A stretch of DNA of 31,108 nucleotides from Obelidium mucronatum (GCA_025765595.1 JAIVFH010000299.1:1-31108); one strand, 5' to 3'; counted from the first letter of the stretch, positions 19,026 through 29,638 are shown. Program-made: numbers and translations. Notes: generated by a model from the letters alone, not told the origin.

Positions 19026-19405
19026 ATGGAGGTCGAAAAAGTTCTCAAAGGCAACGTTTCCTGGCACTTTGACACGGCTGAGTCAACCATCGCTAATTGG
19101 ATCAACCAGTACGCAGATAGCAATAAATAAACACTATAATTTACATTTCAGGCGTGAAAACCGTGCATTTCCTTGTTGACGCTGTCGTAGCTGCTAACCC
19201 TGCTGAGATAGTTCCAAATACTGGTTAGTATATCTCAATTTGCGAAGGGAAGGGTTGTTTTGTTTCAGATATGGTGGACAGAACATGGAGAGCATCATTC
19301 TGGAGATCGACCTGTGATCTAACTGAGCAGATAACAGCCTGGGAACGTCCTCTACCTCCATGCCTACGTCTGCAAGTACGATTTTTCGATTGCCGTTGGT
19401 TTTGA
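19026..19405 (+). pseudogene. Exon-like segments carried inside the TIR element
   Basis: Three pieces with plausible splice sites: 19026-19108 (ATG; MEVEKVLKGNVSWHFDTAES, then TIANWINQ; donor GTACGC), 19152-19223 (VKTVHFLVDAVVAANPAEI; acceptor TTTCAG, donor GTTAGT) and 19269-19405 (MVDRTWRASFW, stop TGA). Piece 2 to 3 joins in frame but piece 1 to 2 does not, so this is either a decayed captured gene fragment or chance. The source is unknown; it does not look like a transposase. Confidence 0.35.
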
Positions 19406-19480
19406 GGCGATCCGATGATTGGCTCTGTAGTTATCGTGGCCCGGCGGACGAACGTGTGTTTTCAATTTTCGATCGAATTT

Positions 19481-19515
19481 GACCGGAGAAATCCAATTTT
19501 GGACTGAACTCGCAA
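19481..19515 (-). repeat. Right terminal inverted repeat
   Basis: 35-bp end of the inserted element; read on the minus strand it begins TTGCGAG and matches the left repeat at 28 of 35 positions. Confidence 0.88.
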
Positions 19516-20414
19516 TACACTGATGTGTTTGGACATGTTGTGTTGGAACAGGTACCGACAGGAAATACTCCGATCCAGTCATTGGATGCTGCGTTGCCCT
19601 GTGTGGTTGTCCAAGTGGCAGTTATAGCAGTGCCTGCTTGGATACACTTGCTAGAATCAACAGAAACAGAGTATCTTGGGATTTCAGATATACTAGTAGT
19701 TGTTGTTGAAAGTGTGGTAGAAGTTGTTGGTACGTTTGTTGTAGAGGTTTTCGCAAATGTGATAGTAGAAGAGGTAGTGGCCGCGCAGGCGGCTGTTGAT
19801 TGAACATAGAAAGACGTGGATTGGGCTGCATAAGTATACCCATTTTTCAAGAGGTAATATGCAGTGAAATTTCCCACAGCGCTTGGTGCCTTCATGGTAA
19901 GGACGCCACTTGTCGAGCTTGAAGTTGTGCTGATGTAGCTCCAAGCGCTTAATTGGACAGTGCAGGTAGCAGTTGTTGGAACGCATTCTCCTGGCGCGTA
20001 CGTACCAATCCAGTCCTATATTCAGATCAGCAAAACGAAAGAAGGCGTATCTACAAATAGAGCAAATGTACCAATACGTTGTTTCCTGCTGTGGCAGTCC
20101 AAGCAAAGTGCATCATGTAGTCGATTGGGATACAGGCAGGAGCCCCAACAAGATTCAGCGTGTACGCAGGGGCACTCATTTCGTGGGTCTTTTTTTCTTG
20201 GAAACAAGGGTTTTTGTCAAAGATAAATGCAGTTTCAGCCGAAATTATTTTGGGTGGATTCGCAAGCCAAATAATCTACGTAAGCCAGGGCAACCAAAGT
20301 CCGACGGCCAGTGAAGCAAAAATCGGCTGAATTAAAATAGTAAATAGAAGTAAATGGATGATATTCAGTATTTATTTTTATTTTATTTAATTAAAATCAA
20401 AACAACAAAAAACA

Positions 20415-23400
20415 ATGGCGGGCGCAGTTGTGCGGATTCCCACGACGTCGCTGTGGCACGCGATGCACGCGCCTCTCGTGGACCGCCTGACGAGCGCGGC
20501 GCTAGCGGAGGCGTGTCCGAACACGGGCGCGTGTCCGAACGCGGACGCGACGGCGCGGCGGCGGCTGACGACGCTGCTGCGGTTTCTCGTTGCGCAGTTT
20601 GGCGCGGCGGCGGCGGGCGCGGGCGACTCGGCGCGGCTGCGTGCGGCGGCGGCGTTCGTGGCCGCGCTGCACTACGCCGCCTTCGTCGACGCCGCCGCCG
20701 CCGCCGACGCCGCGCTGGCCGTGGCGCGCGCGCGCGAGCTGCGCCTGCTGGCGCTGGCGAGTCTGGCCGACCTGGCGCGCCAGCTGGACTCAGACAATCT
20801 GCGCAAGCTGCTGCGTCTGTCTGCGGACGCGGCCGCGTCAGAGGAGGCGGAGCTAGTGCTCGAAACCCTGTTTGACTGCATTCTGTCTCTGGTTGATGTC
20901 GAAAACACACACCGATTGCACCAAAGGCCCGAGGACGTCATGTTTCAAATTGCATGGAGAACTCATCTAGCAGTTCGGGATCTGCTTGTTTCATTGAATA
21001 ATGCTATTGAAAGGGGGGGATATCGCGGGCTTTCAATGGTGGAGTACTTCTTGAAGGGACTGTTGAAAGGACTCAACAAGCTGGAGAAACGCTGTATCGC
21101 AACATCAACAAATCAAAAGATGGTGAGGAAAGATTCTTGGAAAACTCTTTTCTTTGGGAGAGACTCTTAATCTTCGACCGGCAGATACTTGTGGCAATAT
21201 TCACTGATTGCTCTGCATTCCTTGCGAGATCCATCACCTGCCTACCACTTTTGGCCACTCCTAGCACCCATCAAAAGCCTACTGTCATCAAACTCATGTC
21301 ACATCCGCTTCTACTTCTGAAACATATCGTCAATCCAATTCTTCGACTTGCCATTTGGCAACCAACCATTCATCAATTTGCATCACAATGTCTGACAGAA
21401 TTAGCCACACGCGTTCAAAATGTCTGCAAAGATTTATCAAAACCACGAGCCGACAAAAAAGTATCGTGGAAAGAACCCCCGTCATCGAAAGGATCGACAC
21501 ACGCACAGCGCTCGGGAACTGTTCCATGGTTGATATCTGAAGCTTTATCGTCTGCTGTGCATGTAGCAGGATTTTTGGAAATAATGGCCAAATGGCTGGC
21601 GACAAGCGTTTCTGATGAAAGTGAGGATGGCGACAGTTTGTCCAGCAAAATCTCGTGTTTGGATCGAAGAACTTCATTTGACATAATTCAATGGACACTT
21701 TCTACCAGAATCTATTCAGCGAGACTAGTACAATTATTTCTGCTTCCTTTTTTAGAACAAGTGGCTGGCTTAGGTGGTATTGAGAATACGAAAGAATGCG
21801 TCGAGATCGTGATTGGGGTCTACAATGGAAGGATTGGAAAAGATAAAGGGTCAATACCTGAGCGCCCCTTGATGGGTTAGTGTTTCCTTCCCATTATGAC
21901 TGTGTGTTGAATCTCCGTCTTTGACTTAGACACGTCTCAACCACAAAACACAATTCATTATTTAACAAAATGGCTGATCACCACGGCTTGTTCTCGAACG
22001 GAAAAAGATGGCAAGGCTGTTAATGTATCTAGCGACAATTCGCAACCTCAACCTCCGACGAATGCCAAATTTGTATCTTACGAATCCATGTTAAATTTGA
22101 GGAAATTTGCAATTCATCTACTAGGAATATTGACAAACGGAAACCGTGAAGTAAGTCCTTCGGATATTTCCCTTGAAAAACAGTTCTGATTGTTCTTAAG
22201 ATCCCTCACTTCTGTTTTTAAAAAAAAAGATTTCTCTTTGCCTGCTTTCACTGTTTGATGATTTTGACCCGGAAATACGCAAAGCAGCTTCCCACGCATT
22301 GGCTATCCGTTCTCTCAACAATGATCCCGCTCATTTTCACATTCCAAATTCAACAATCATCAGCAGTAATGCGGTTCATCATCGAGAAAGCGGAGAATGC
22401 ATTTTCGACGATCCTAGAGATGCATATGGGATTGCACATTGGTTTCGGCAGAATGAGGCTGACGGCGGGGGTCTTGTTTCTGTTTCACGGAGAGAGGATC
22501 GATGGGTTGGGTTACCTACTGCTCTGAAAACGCCCTTCAAGTACTTGATTTGGTGTTTGGATGATTCTGTTGGATTTGAAGAAGTGTGAGTTTCACGCGC
22601 TGAGCTTTCTGCCGAATAAGAACTAACTAGTGCTGTTTGAAATAGAGATAGCAAATGGCAAGGATCGGATCTAGAGCGAGCCTCTTTTGGGGAATGGGCC
22701 TTCTACATATCAAAACATATTTACTCGGAATGCCCCATTCTTGCGAATCCAAATATTTATTCCATGTCAACAAAGGGGCTTCATTTGCCGACTCTATCGG
22801 ACCCGCGGCAAAAATCCGTTGTTAAAGTCGCTAATGAACTAATGTCGCGTCTCATGAGTGAAGCTCCCATTTCAGTTTCTAAACCAGAAAACCCCAAACA
22901 GGGAAAGCCTGTATATTCAAAAGACCAGCTATTTTCCCTGCATCATTGCATCGCCTTTATCGCAACCGGAATTCTTGAAGGATCTAAATCGACAGAAACA
23001 ATTCCCCATTGCGATCACAGAGTCCTCCGTGCATTCGGCAATGTGCTTCATAGACTTCGACACGACGAAACCCCGCTGCTACGCGTAATTGTCCTTGAAT
23101 CACTTGCAAGAGTTTTAGGCGCCGGCGCCTTGATTGATCGTGTGAATGAAGCCAACCTTGTAACCGCCAACGATATGGTTCAAGATCTTTTCCCCAACTT
23201 TTCGCAAAAAAAGGAAACGGGTGCCACAGCCTTGTCAAAAGACTCTACTGAATCATTGGAAATTATATATCGTTTAGTAAGAGGGCTGCATCCATTTGAT
23301 GGGGATGAAGAACAAAGAATCATTTGGGGATCCGAAAAGTATGATTTAGTTGATCAGCATTTGAAAGTGAGTGCCTTGAGAGAAGCGTTGTTGAACTATG

Positions 23401-26400
23401 GAGAATTGGTACATTTGCATTCCGTGTTTCGTTTGGGGCGAGATTTTGAGTCGCAACGGTTTGCGAGGAGTCACGGGTTGATGGTGAGAGGGGAAGGGGG
23501 GAAGTTTGGGGATGATGTTTTTTTCAAGGCTTCGGAGATCCCGCAAGGGAATATCAGGTTTAATTGGGCGCATAGGGAGGATAAGGAGAAGGTTTGGGAG
23601 GAACGCGGGGAGGAGCGGGTAGACCCACCAGTTTCAAGTACAAGGGAGATTCGGCCGTCTAGACGTGGTCGACTGTCGCAGCCTGACGTGGAATCGGATT
23701 TGGGTCCTCCGGAGTCGATACCTGTTAGTTCTGCTGCCGACACAGTCAAACACCCGTTCTCTTTTGAAGAGCAGTCTTCCATCTTGCAAAAAATAGCTGA
23801 AGAGGAAGCTATTGTTTTGGAAGAGTTTCGGAAACGGATTCAGAGGGATCCTACTGTTGAAAGGATGGCGTCTATTGAGGAGTATGATCAGGGCCATGAC
23901 TCGCAGTCAGCTGCTGAGCCCCCGCGTGGGGAATCCGCAACTGTTTTATCCAATCAGGATACCCACCACCAACCGGAAGCTAAAGGCGTCAACTTCAAAA
24001 TTCGCCCAACCGCCCAATCCGTCAATGATCTTCATCGCCCACCGAATCGATTTGAACAACACAGAAGACACAGTTTGAGTCATCGTTATCCAGAAGCTAA
24101 TCCTGGAGGAGAAGGGGCGAGTGCCATATTTCGAAAGACGGCGCACTACTTTGATGATGCGTTTGACGCTGTAACCAAGGCAACAATACCAACTCCTTCC
24201 AAGCCACAGCAGCTGGATTACACACCCAGTAAAGCATGTCTTGATGAAGAACTAGAATCCATAATCAGTGAACATGAAAGCAGTTTGAGAAGATGTGAAA
24301 AGGTGGAATCGGAAGTTATTTTGCAGGCAGCAGCAGCGGCCTTTTCCCATTCACCTAGACGCGCATCGATGCAGTACCGCATACCTTCAAATGAGCAACC
24401 ACAACTAGACCAACAAGGGTCACGGACCGAAGGCGCTTCCGAGTTTATGCCGATCGATGTTGGAGACATTAGTACTATGTCAAACGCAATAACCAACCCA
24501 GCGGCTCATCATAGACGCTCCTCAGTTCCCAATATTAGATCTAGAACTCCAGTGGGGCAAAGAGCGTATTCGGAGGTCCATATAACTCAACCTGGTTGGA
24601 GTGGACGGCCAAAATCAAGTAGCCCTGAACCGAGACAAAGTAGTTTAGCTGCGGTGGATGATTTTCCGATTTCGTCGCTTCAGAGAATAGAGTCTGCCAT
24701 TCTGACGAGAAAGAAACAGATGGTGGCAAGTCAGCCGAGTGTATTTATAGAGAGACAGGTCCCAGTGGGCTCTCCTCAAAAGCCCCTAGATATTAACATC
24801 AGAGAGCAGAATGAAATGCTTGGGGTTGGGGTAAAGCAGAAGGGAACTTTGGCGGGTAGGGCTAGTTCCACGGATTTGAATGCAAGAGTTTCAGTGCGAC
24901 CACAAACAGTTGATCTGCTTCCGAGGACCGACCGTGATGAAGCGGCATTGCGTATTGCTAGTCCCACGACTGCCAAGCTATCGCCTGGTCAATCTTCGGC
25001 TTCGTCGTTGGCTTCGTCTCCAAAGAAAGTTGAATTTGGGAGGACATCGATTCATCACTATCGGCCAGAGCGGCCGCTTGTTCAGTCGATGCAAGCTCTC
25101 TCTGCAGAGTATAAGAAATCGAGTGAAACATCAACATCGCTTCCTTCCTCCCCGAAAACAAAACTTACCAAGGTATTTGTGGATTCTGGGACATCTGCAA
25201 CGGCTCCCAGCGAACTTTCGAGGCATGATATTGGAGTTGGAACGAGTCAGATTTTTGGGGGGAGACCTCAATCGCCGTTGGGAGTTATTACATTCGATAC
25301 CAGAGCTACGAGCCCGAAAACTCGGACATCCAGTGCCAGATCATCCATATCGGTTCCTCCATCCTCCTCCGCCTTCTCCTCCTCCACCTCCCCGAAAGCA
25401 AAAGTTTCTAGGGTATTTGTGGATACTGGTACGTCTGCTACGGCTCCAAACGAGCTTTCTAGGCATGAGGTTGGAGTTGGGACGAGTCGGGTTTTCGGGA
25501 GACCTCAATCGTCACTGGGGGTCGCATCGAATGCAAGAGCTTCACCAACTCGAGCTTCTAGTGCTGGAATTGGGTCACCAATGGCGACGGAAAGATTGCT
25601 CGGTTCGGTGTCTGGCTCAATGTCCCTTCGACGATTGGATTCACTTGCGCCGACACCACCATCCGCCAGTGCGGCGGCTCTTGGTCCTGGAGCTGGGAGT
25701 AGTGCGATTCAGAATACGTGGTTGTTGAGGAGGATGGATTATGCGAAAAGTCCGTCGCAGACACCATTTCCAGTAAAGTCGCCGTCGGTGAGGAATAAAT
25801 TGCCTAAAGCAGCGGCGTCAATAAGTATAACTGAGGAGCTTGAGGTGAGGAGTAAAGGCGGTCACAGTAATACTGGCTTGGGGGATGTTGGGCCAAATCA
25901 AGAGCCAGCGGCTGCGTTTGGGTTGTCGGATGGAGGAGAAATGGATTTACAAGAGTTGACGCGAGAGAATTTTGAAGTGGGGGGAGACCCTGAGGTTAGT
26001 AGTAATGCTGTTAATTTGGAGGCTTTCTTGGCTGGGAATGGTCTTTGTATGGTTGAGAATGAAGTCGAGGACGGCGGGCAGGGAGGAGCGGATTATCGAG
26101 CAGCTGAAATTTTTTTTCAAGAGACACTGGAAGAGGGGCTTCCTCGTGAATTTCAAGAGGGTGGGTCTCCCCAACAACGTCAAGATCTACCAGGTCCTCA
26201 GAAAACAGGTCCTTCTACACATGATTTCATCTTGAATGCAGCTACAAGTTCTTTGTTTCGGCAGAGTAGTCGTCGTGTGTCGGACCCGTTTATTGGTGGA
26301 TACGAGTATGGTGAGGTGCAGAATAGGGTTCCGCCTCGCACACCTGCTTCTGGTCCGCTGGTGCAACAGGATACGGCTGCTTATACAGGAATGTCGGTAT

Positions 26401-27513
26401 TCCATACGGATGGATATGATGGCTCTAATGAGCCAAGTGAAATTCCACTTACTCCTGGAAGTCCGATAAGCTTTAGTTGGAGTAGGGATGACAATGGTTT
26501 GGCAGATCAAATTCAAACTGCTATGGAGAGAGACCCAGGAGAAGAAGAGTTTGAACTTGATGAGGAAGATGAGCGACAGCTGTCTATGGAATTAGCGCGG
26601 AAAAATGGTTTGTTTTTTTGTTCTGCCTTTGGAGTTCCAAAATTTAAAAAAAAACTGAAATTTCTTTTTGGGTTTAAAGAACAAGACTTGAGAAGGAATC
26701 AGACTGCAGCGCAAGCGACGACTCTTTCCTTTTTCAAGAATATACCATCCTTTTCTAATCTGGCGGCTAATACATCGAGTTCAATGGTTCGACCTCGTCT
26801 TCGAGCGGCATTGGAGCTTGTTTTGAGACATCTTGTGTTTTCATTTCCTCCGAAAGGGGGAGGAGCTCTAGATCAAAGTGACTTTATTGACTACTATGAC
26901 TTGTACTCGCATGGGTTGGTGTATGGCAGTTTGACAAATCTTGCAGCTTTTCCTGTGGCAGGAGCTATGGGAGCAACGACAAATTCAAATATTTCGAACG
27001 TGACGGAAGAAGAGCAACCTGTTAGTGAAGCGCTTCATCCTCTTTTGAAAAGCGTCTTTCAGCTTGACATGTCGTTGATGGTGGATTTGTGTGGGCCAAT
27101 GAGCATGGGGAAATTGGCATCGCAGTCTTTGTCGGCTTCCGAGAAAAATGCATCCAAGCGGTTGCGGAAATGGTTTGTTTTCTGATATCTTTGTTTTTGC
27201 GTGTGGTGTGTGGAAAGTTTTAACAGTTTTGTTTTGACAACCACGAACAAAAAGGCTTGCTGGGCTTACCGAGGTTCACCGCTTCTTGCTTTCGACGTCA
27301 CGAGCGATATTTCACGTGGAAAGTCAGTTGGGGTCTGAACTTTCCTTGGCGCAGGCTATGGTGGTGGTGAAGGACCAGATATCAATTGCGCGAATGACTG
27401 GGAGTAACAATAATTTGTATAATATGGATGGAACTCATTTCGGAGGGGGGTCGAATGAATCAGTTAGTTTTATGGAGTGGGTTTCCGCCTGCTGTCATAA
27501 TAGCCTTCAATAA
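20415..27513 (+). CDS. Very large protein of unknown function (2,229 residues), helical ends with long disordered centre
   Basis: Not recognised. Seven exons (20415-21122, 21185-21875, 21930-22150, 22230-22585, 22646-26607, 26680-27172, 27255-27513) keep one frame with standard donors (GTGAGG, GTTAGT, GTAAGT, GTGAGT, GTTTGT twice). The first ~900 residues are helix-rich and HEAT/ARM-like in texture (for example LLKHIVNPILRLAIWQPTIHQ-type helix pairs and DDFDPEIRKAASHALA, a typical HEAT-repeat helix). Roughly residues 930-1950 are Ser/Pro/Gly-rich, charged and probably disordered, with an internal tandem duplication near 1495-1620. The C-terminal ~250 residues are again ordered-looking (RLRAALELVLRHLVF, WLAGLTEVHRFLLSTSRAI). 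No signal peptide, membrane span or catalytic motif. The first ~150 codons are Ala-rich and very GC-rich. A scaffold or trafficking role would suit the architecture but is a guess. Confidence 0.8.
25147..25520 (+). repeat. 240-bp tandem duplication inside the large gene
   Basis: Two units about 240 bp apart, starting near 25147 and 25387, encode SPK(T/A)K..(K/R)VFVD(S/T)GTSATAP and ELSRH(D/E)(I/V)GVGTS followed by FG(G)RPQS(P/S)LGV. Similarity is strongest over the first ~120 bp of each unit. The repeated core is the only well-conserved-looking part of the disordered centre. Confidence 0.85.
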
Positions 27514-27518
27514 AATAG

Positions 27519-29207
27519 ATGGTGCTCTTTGTTCGTCCCAAGAAGTCCATGGACACCCTTCCAATTGAAGTGCTGATCAACGTCAAGGCCCGTCTGAAAG
27601 CCGCTGACGACATGCGGCTCTGTCTTGCGTCGCAGAGACAGTATCGGCTGGGCCCGCATCCTCACGTGGCGCTGCGCTTCCTCCACCACCTTGCGACGGA
27701 CACGCGCTACGAGCGACGCGCCGCGCCGCCCGGCAGTCCGGACTTTGCGCCGCGGACATTGCGCCCAAAAAGAGACGCGGCGGATAGGCCAATCACGGAC
27801 TTCCTCGCGTTCTCGCGGCTGTGCGGCGCGTGCTTCATGCTGCCGGCGGGCGTGCGCCAGGTGTTTGCGCTCGTGGCGCTCGAGGCGGCGTCGGACGCGC
27901 GCGCGCAGCCGTTTGCCGTCGGCGCGCGGCGGCGGCTCGGCCGCAGCGAGCAGCTGGTTGTTGTCCGGACGCGTTCGGACAACGCGTCGACCGACGGCGC
28001 CGACACCGCGTCGACCGACAGCAACAGCGCCATGCTGCACGTGCAGACGACGCCGCGCGCGCGCTGGGACCGCGTGCTGGCCGCCGGCGCGTCGCCGATT
28101 CTGCGTCTGGACGCCGCGTGGTTTGTGACAAATCTGGGCGCCGCCGTCTGCGACATTGTCGCCTCGAGCGTCGAGCCGGCGCTGCGGGTGGACGTGCGCG
28201 CGGGCGGGAAGCGTCTCGCCGCCGAGCTGCGCTCGATGGACGTGCACCGCGTGGGCGGCGGGGAGAAGCCGCACCGCGAAAGATCGTCGCTGTTTGGGAC
28301 GCTTGTTGTTTGCTTACCGCTTGAACACACGGGTGGGGATCTGATTGTGCGCCACAAAGGGGTGGTGGTCGTGTTTGATTGGGCGAATCGCATCGAGCAA
28401 GACTTGCTGCTGCAGAAGCAGATGCAGAAGCAGCAAGCGATTTCAGGAAGCATCGATGATTTGTGTCCTCCAGCGATTCATTGGGCAGCCTTCAATTCTG
28501 CGTGTGAACACGAGATTCTTCCCGTTCAATCGGGATTGCGCGTCACAGTCACCTACAACCTTCTTTTGGTCGATACTGGGACAAGCGACGTTATTTGCCC
28601 ACCTGTTGACGCTATTTCCTTGGGCCCATTCCACGCTCTTCTTGCCGCTTTGCTCAAGGATCCAGTCTTTATGCCCACGGGAGGTACTCTTGGGTTTGGT
28701 TTGCAGCATCAGTATCCGATGGGCTTGAATATCCCTGAAACAGTCTTTTTGCTCAAGGGAGTTGATTTATTGGTATACAAAGGCGCCACGGCCTTAGGTA
28801 TCCGTGTTCGAATGATGGCTGCATATGCTCCGCAACACGACTCAGGTTCTGACTTTGATCGGCGCGATAACTATGATGTTCTTATGGACCAGAAATCAGG
28901 AAAGAAGTATCGCTCGTTGGATGCCTTCAAACAATATCGCCGAAGCTTCGGTCACACATCTTATGGCGTTTACGTTGGCGAGAAATTTTCTGAGCGGTGG
29001 TGGGATGAAGAATACGATGGGGCTATTTTGACAGAAGGTTTGGGTGCAGTTCATGACAGGTCCATCAAGTGGGTTCATTACCCTACTAGCGACTATGGTA
29101 AAACTTATCTTGCCTATGTGAGCGGAGGCTCTGAATTAGACTATGATGTTTCAGGTTGTATGTTGTTGGATATTCCTTCGTTTGTGGAAAGAAAGAGTTC
29201 TCATTGA
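27519..29207 (+). CDS. 2OG-Fe(II) oxygenase domain protein with F-box-like N-terminus
   Basis: Single-exon ORF of 562 residues from ATG 27519, or 552 from ATG 27549, which begins the F-box-like MDTLPIEVLINVKARL and may be the true start. The central domain matches a widespread fungal group of 2-oxoglutarate/iron oxygenases: PHRERSSLFGTLVVCLP (about 251-267), HTGGDLIVRHKG, FDW, then WAAFNSACEHEILPV and SGLRVTVTYNL. The expected iron ligands are His in PHRE, the acidic residue two further on, and His in CEHE (about 331); the Arg of SGLR should bind 2-oxoglutarate. The first motif is H-R-E where I would expect H-x-D. Substrate unknown; such enzymes hydroxylate proteins or small molecules. The first ~250 codons are highly GC-rich and the boundary near 28280 is sharp. 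The ATG is 5 bp after the stop of the large gene. Confidence 0.8.
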   Translation: MVLFVRPKKSMDTLPIEVLINVKARLKAADDMRLCLASQRQYRLGPHPHVALRFLHHLATDTRYERRAAPPGSPDFAPRTLRPKRDAADRPITDFLAFSRLCGACFMLPAGVRQVFALVALEAASDARAQPFAVGARRRLGRSEQLVVVRTRSDNASTDGADTASTDSNSAMLHVQTTPRARWDRVLAAGASPILRLDAAWFVTNLGAAVCDIVASSVEPALRVDVRAGGKRLAAELRSMDVHRVGGGEKPHRERSSLFGTLVVCLPLEHTGGDLIVRHKGVVVVFDWANRIEQDLLLQKQMQKQQAISGSIDDLCPPAIHWAAFNSACEHEILPVQSGLRVTVTYNLLLVDTGTSDVICPPVDAISLGPFHALLAALLKDPVFMPTGGTLGFGLQHQYPMGLNIPETVFLLKGVDLLVYKGATALGIRVRMMAAYAPQHDSGSDFDRRDNYDVLMDQKSGKKYRSLDAFKQYRRSFGHTSYGVYVGEKFSERWWDEEYDGAILTEGLGAVHDRSIKWVHYPTSDYGKTYLAYVSGGSELDYDVSGCMLLDIPSFVERKSSH

Positions 29208-29638
29208 GAAAACAGTAGTCAGCAGTTTCGCGATTCTCAAGCAATGCTGTTCATAAAAACGCGTCTTGTAGTTCTTTTTGTTATATCGATTTAATTGAAT
29301 GCGCGTTCGCTATCTCGCGAGGTTCACTCGTTGTAAGCGTACGTTGCCCCAACTTGGCGCGCTGTCCCAACCGGCCAGTTCGCAGAGTACTAGTCTACTA
29401 GAAAAGTTGCACACCGGAATAATGCCCGTGATCGACTCTAGAAGCGATGAAAGGGAAGAGTCGGATTTGTAGTTTTTAACTTTTCATAATTCAAAACCCT
29501 CATGCTACTAAATAGCCCCCGTCTTTCTCGTGGAGCTATCAAGCTTCTTATGCCACAAAAGCTAAACGGACGATCCTATAAAGGTAAGCATCTATTTTTA
29601 GAATTATCGGCAGCTTTGAAATCATCAATCCACCACAA
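29208..29638. other. Intergenic region and probable 5' UTR intron
   Basis: Between the 2OG-oxygenase stop and the flavin reductase ATG. A GTAAGC donor at 29583 with acceptors at TTTTTAG (29600) and CGGCAG (29612) suggests a short 5' UTR intron. An upstream ATG at 29502 would be joined out of frame with the main ORF. Confidence 0.45.

Larger units (their letters stand above)
18874..19517. mobile_element. 640-bp TIR element with TA target duplication (Tc1/mariner-like, non-autonomous)
   Basis: The element is 18876-19515, flanked by TA at 18874-18875 and 19516-19517. Its ends are imperfect inverted repeats of 35 bp, 28 of them identical, with the inner 16 (TTGGATTTCTCCGGTC) perfect. Removing the element plus one TA restores an uninterrupted exon of the Ig-like gene (VGTCSNTTCPNTSVY joined to KYVNTTTSKFQ), which proves insertion and fixes both borders. 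TA duplication points to the Tc1/mariner/pogo superfamily; the repeat sequence itself I do not recognise. No transposase is encoded, so it would need one in trans. The interior has exon-like segments on the plus strand (listed separately). Confidence 0.88.
17911..20179 (-). pseudogene. Four-repeat Ig-like extracellular protein, exon interrupted by a transposon
   Basis: Three exons: 20179-20078, 20015-18567 (holding the insertion 19515-18876) and 18507-17911. Without the insertion and one TA copy the coding length is 1,506 nt, or 501 residues with every phase kept. The protein is four copies of a ~105-residue beta-sandwich-like unit: C(x)IxxG..FxATW..GN/DWIGVYPVGTCS/AWxYVNT/Gx..YLLxNGYTxAAxSxxF. 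Units are separated by Ser/Thr/Pro linkers. Similar DWIGLY..GxYxxRYLLNDGYT domains occur in secreted bacterial and eukaryotic enzymes and surface proteins. Introns after GNN (unit 1) and GNGLK (unit 3) lie at matching points, just before D-W/Y-I, supporting tandem duplication. In this copy the frame from exon 2 enters the insertion and stops at 19431, so a truncated protein of two units or less is expected. No signal peptide at ATG 20179; an upstream exon is possible. Confidence 0.82.

Noticed and set aside
20354..20910. Long Arg/Pro/Ala-rich ORFs on both strands over the start of the large gene
   Set aside because: Artefacts of the GC-rich island; low-complexity translations with no domain.
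24880..25728. 282-codon alternative frame inside the large gene
   Set aside because: Uses an ATG inside an established exon and gives an Arg/Leu/His-rich product with no features.
27507..28453. Overlapping minus-strand ORFs across the 2OG gene
   Set aside because: Shadow frames in the GC-rich island; the plus frame continues into a clear oxygenase domain.
29330..29420. Possible tRNA-like GGTTC motif
   Set aside because: No matching acceptor and anticodon stems around it.
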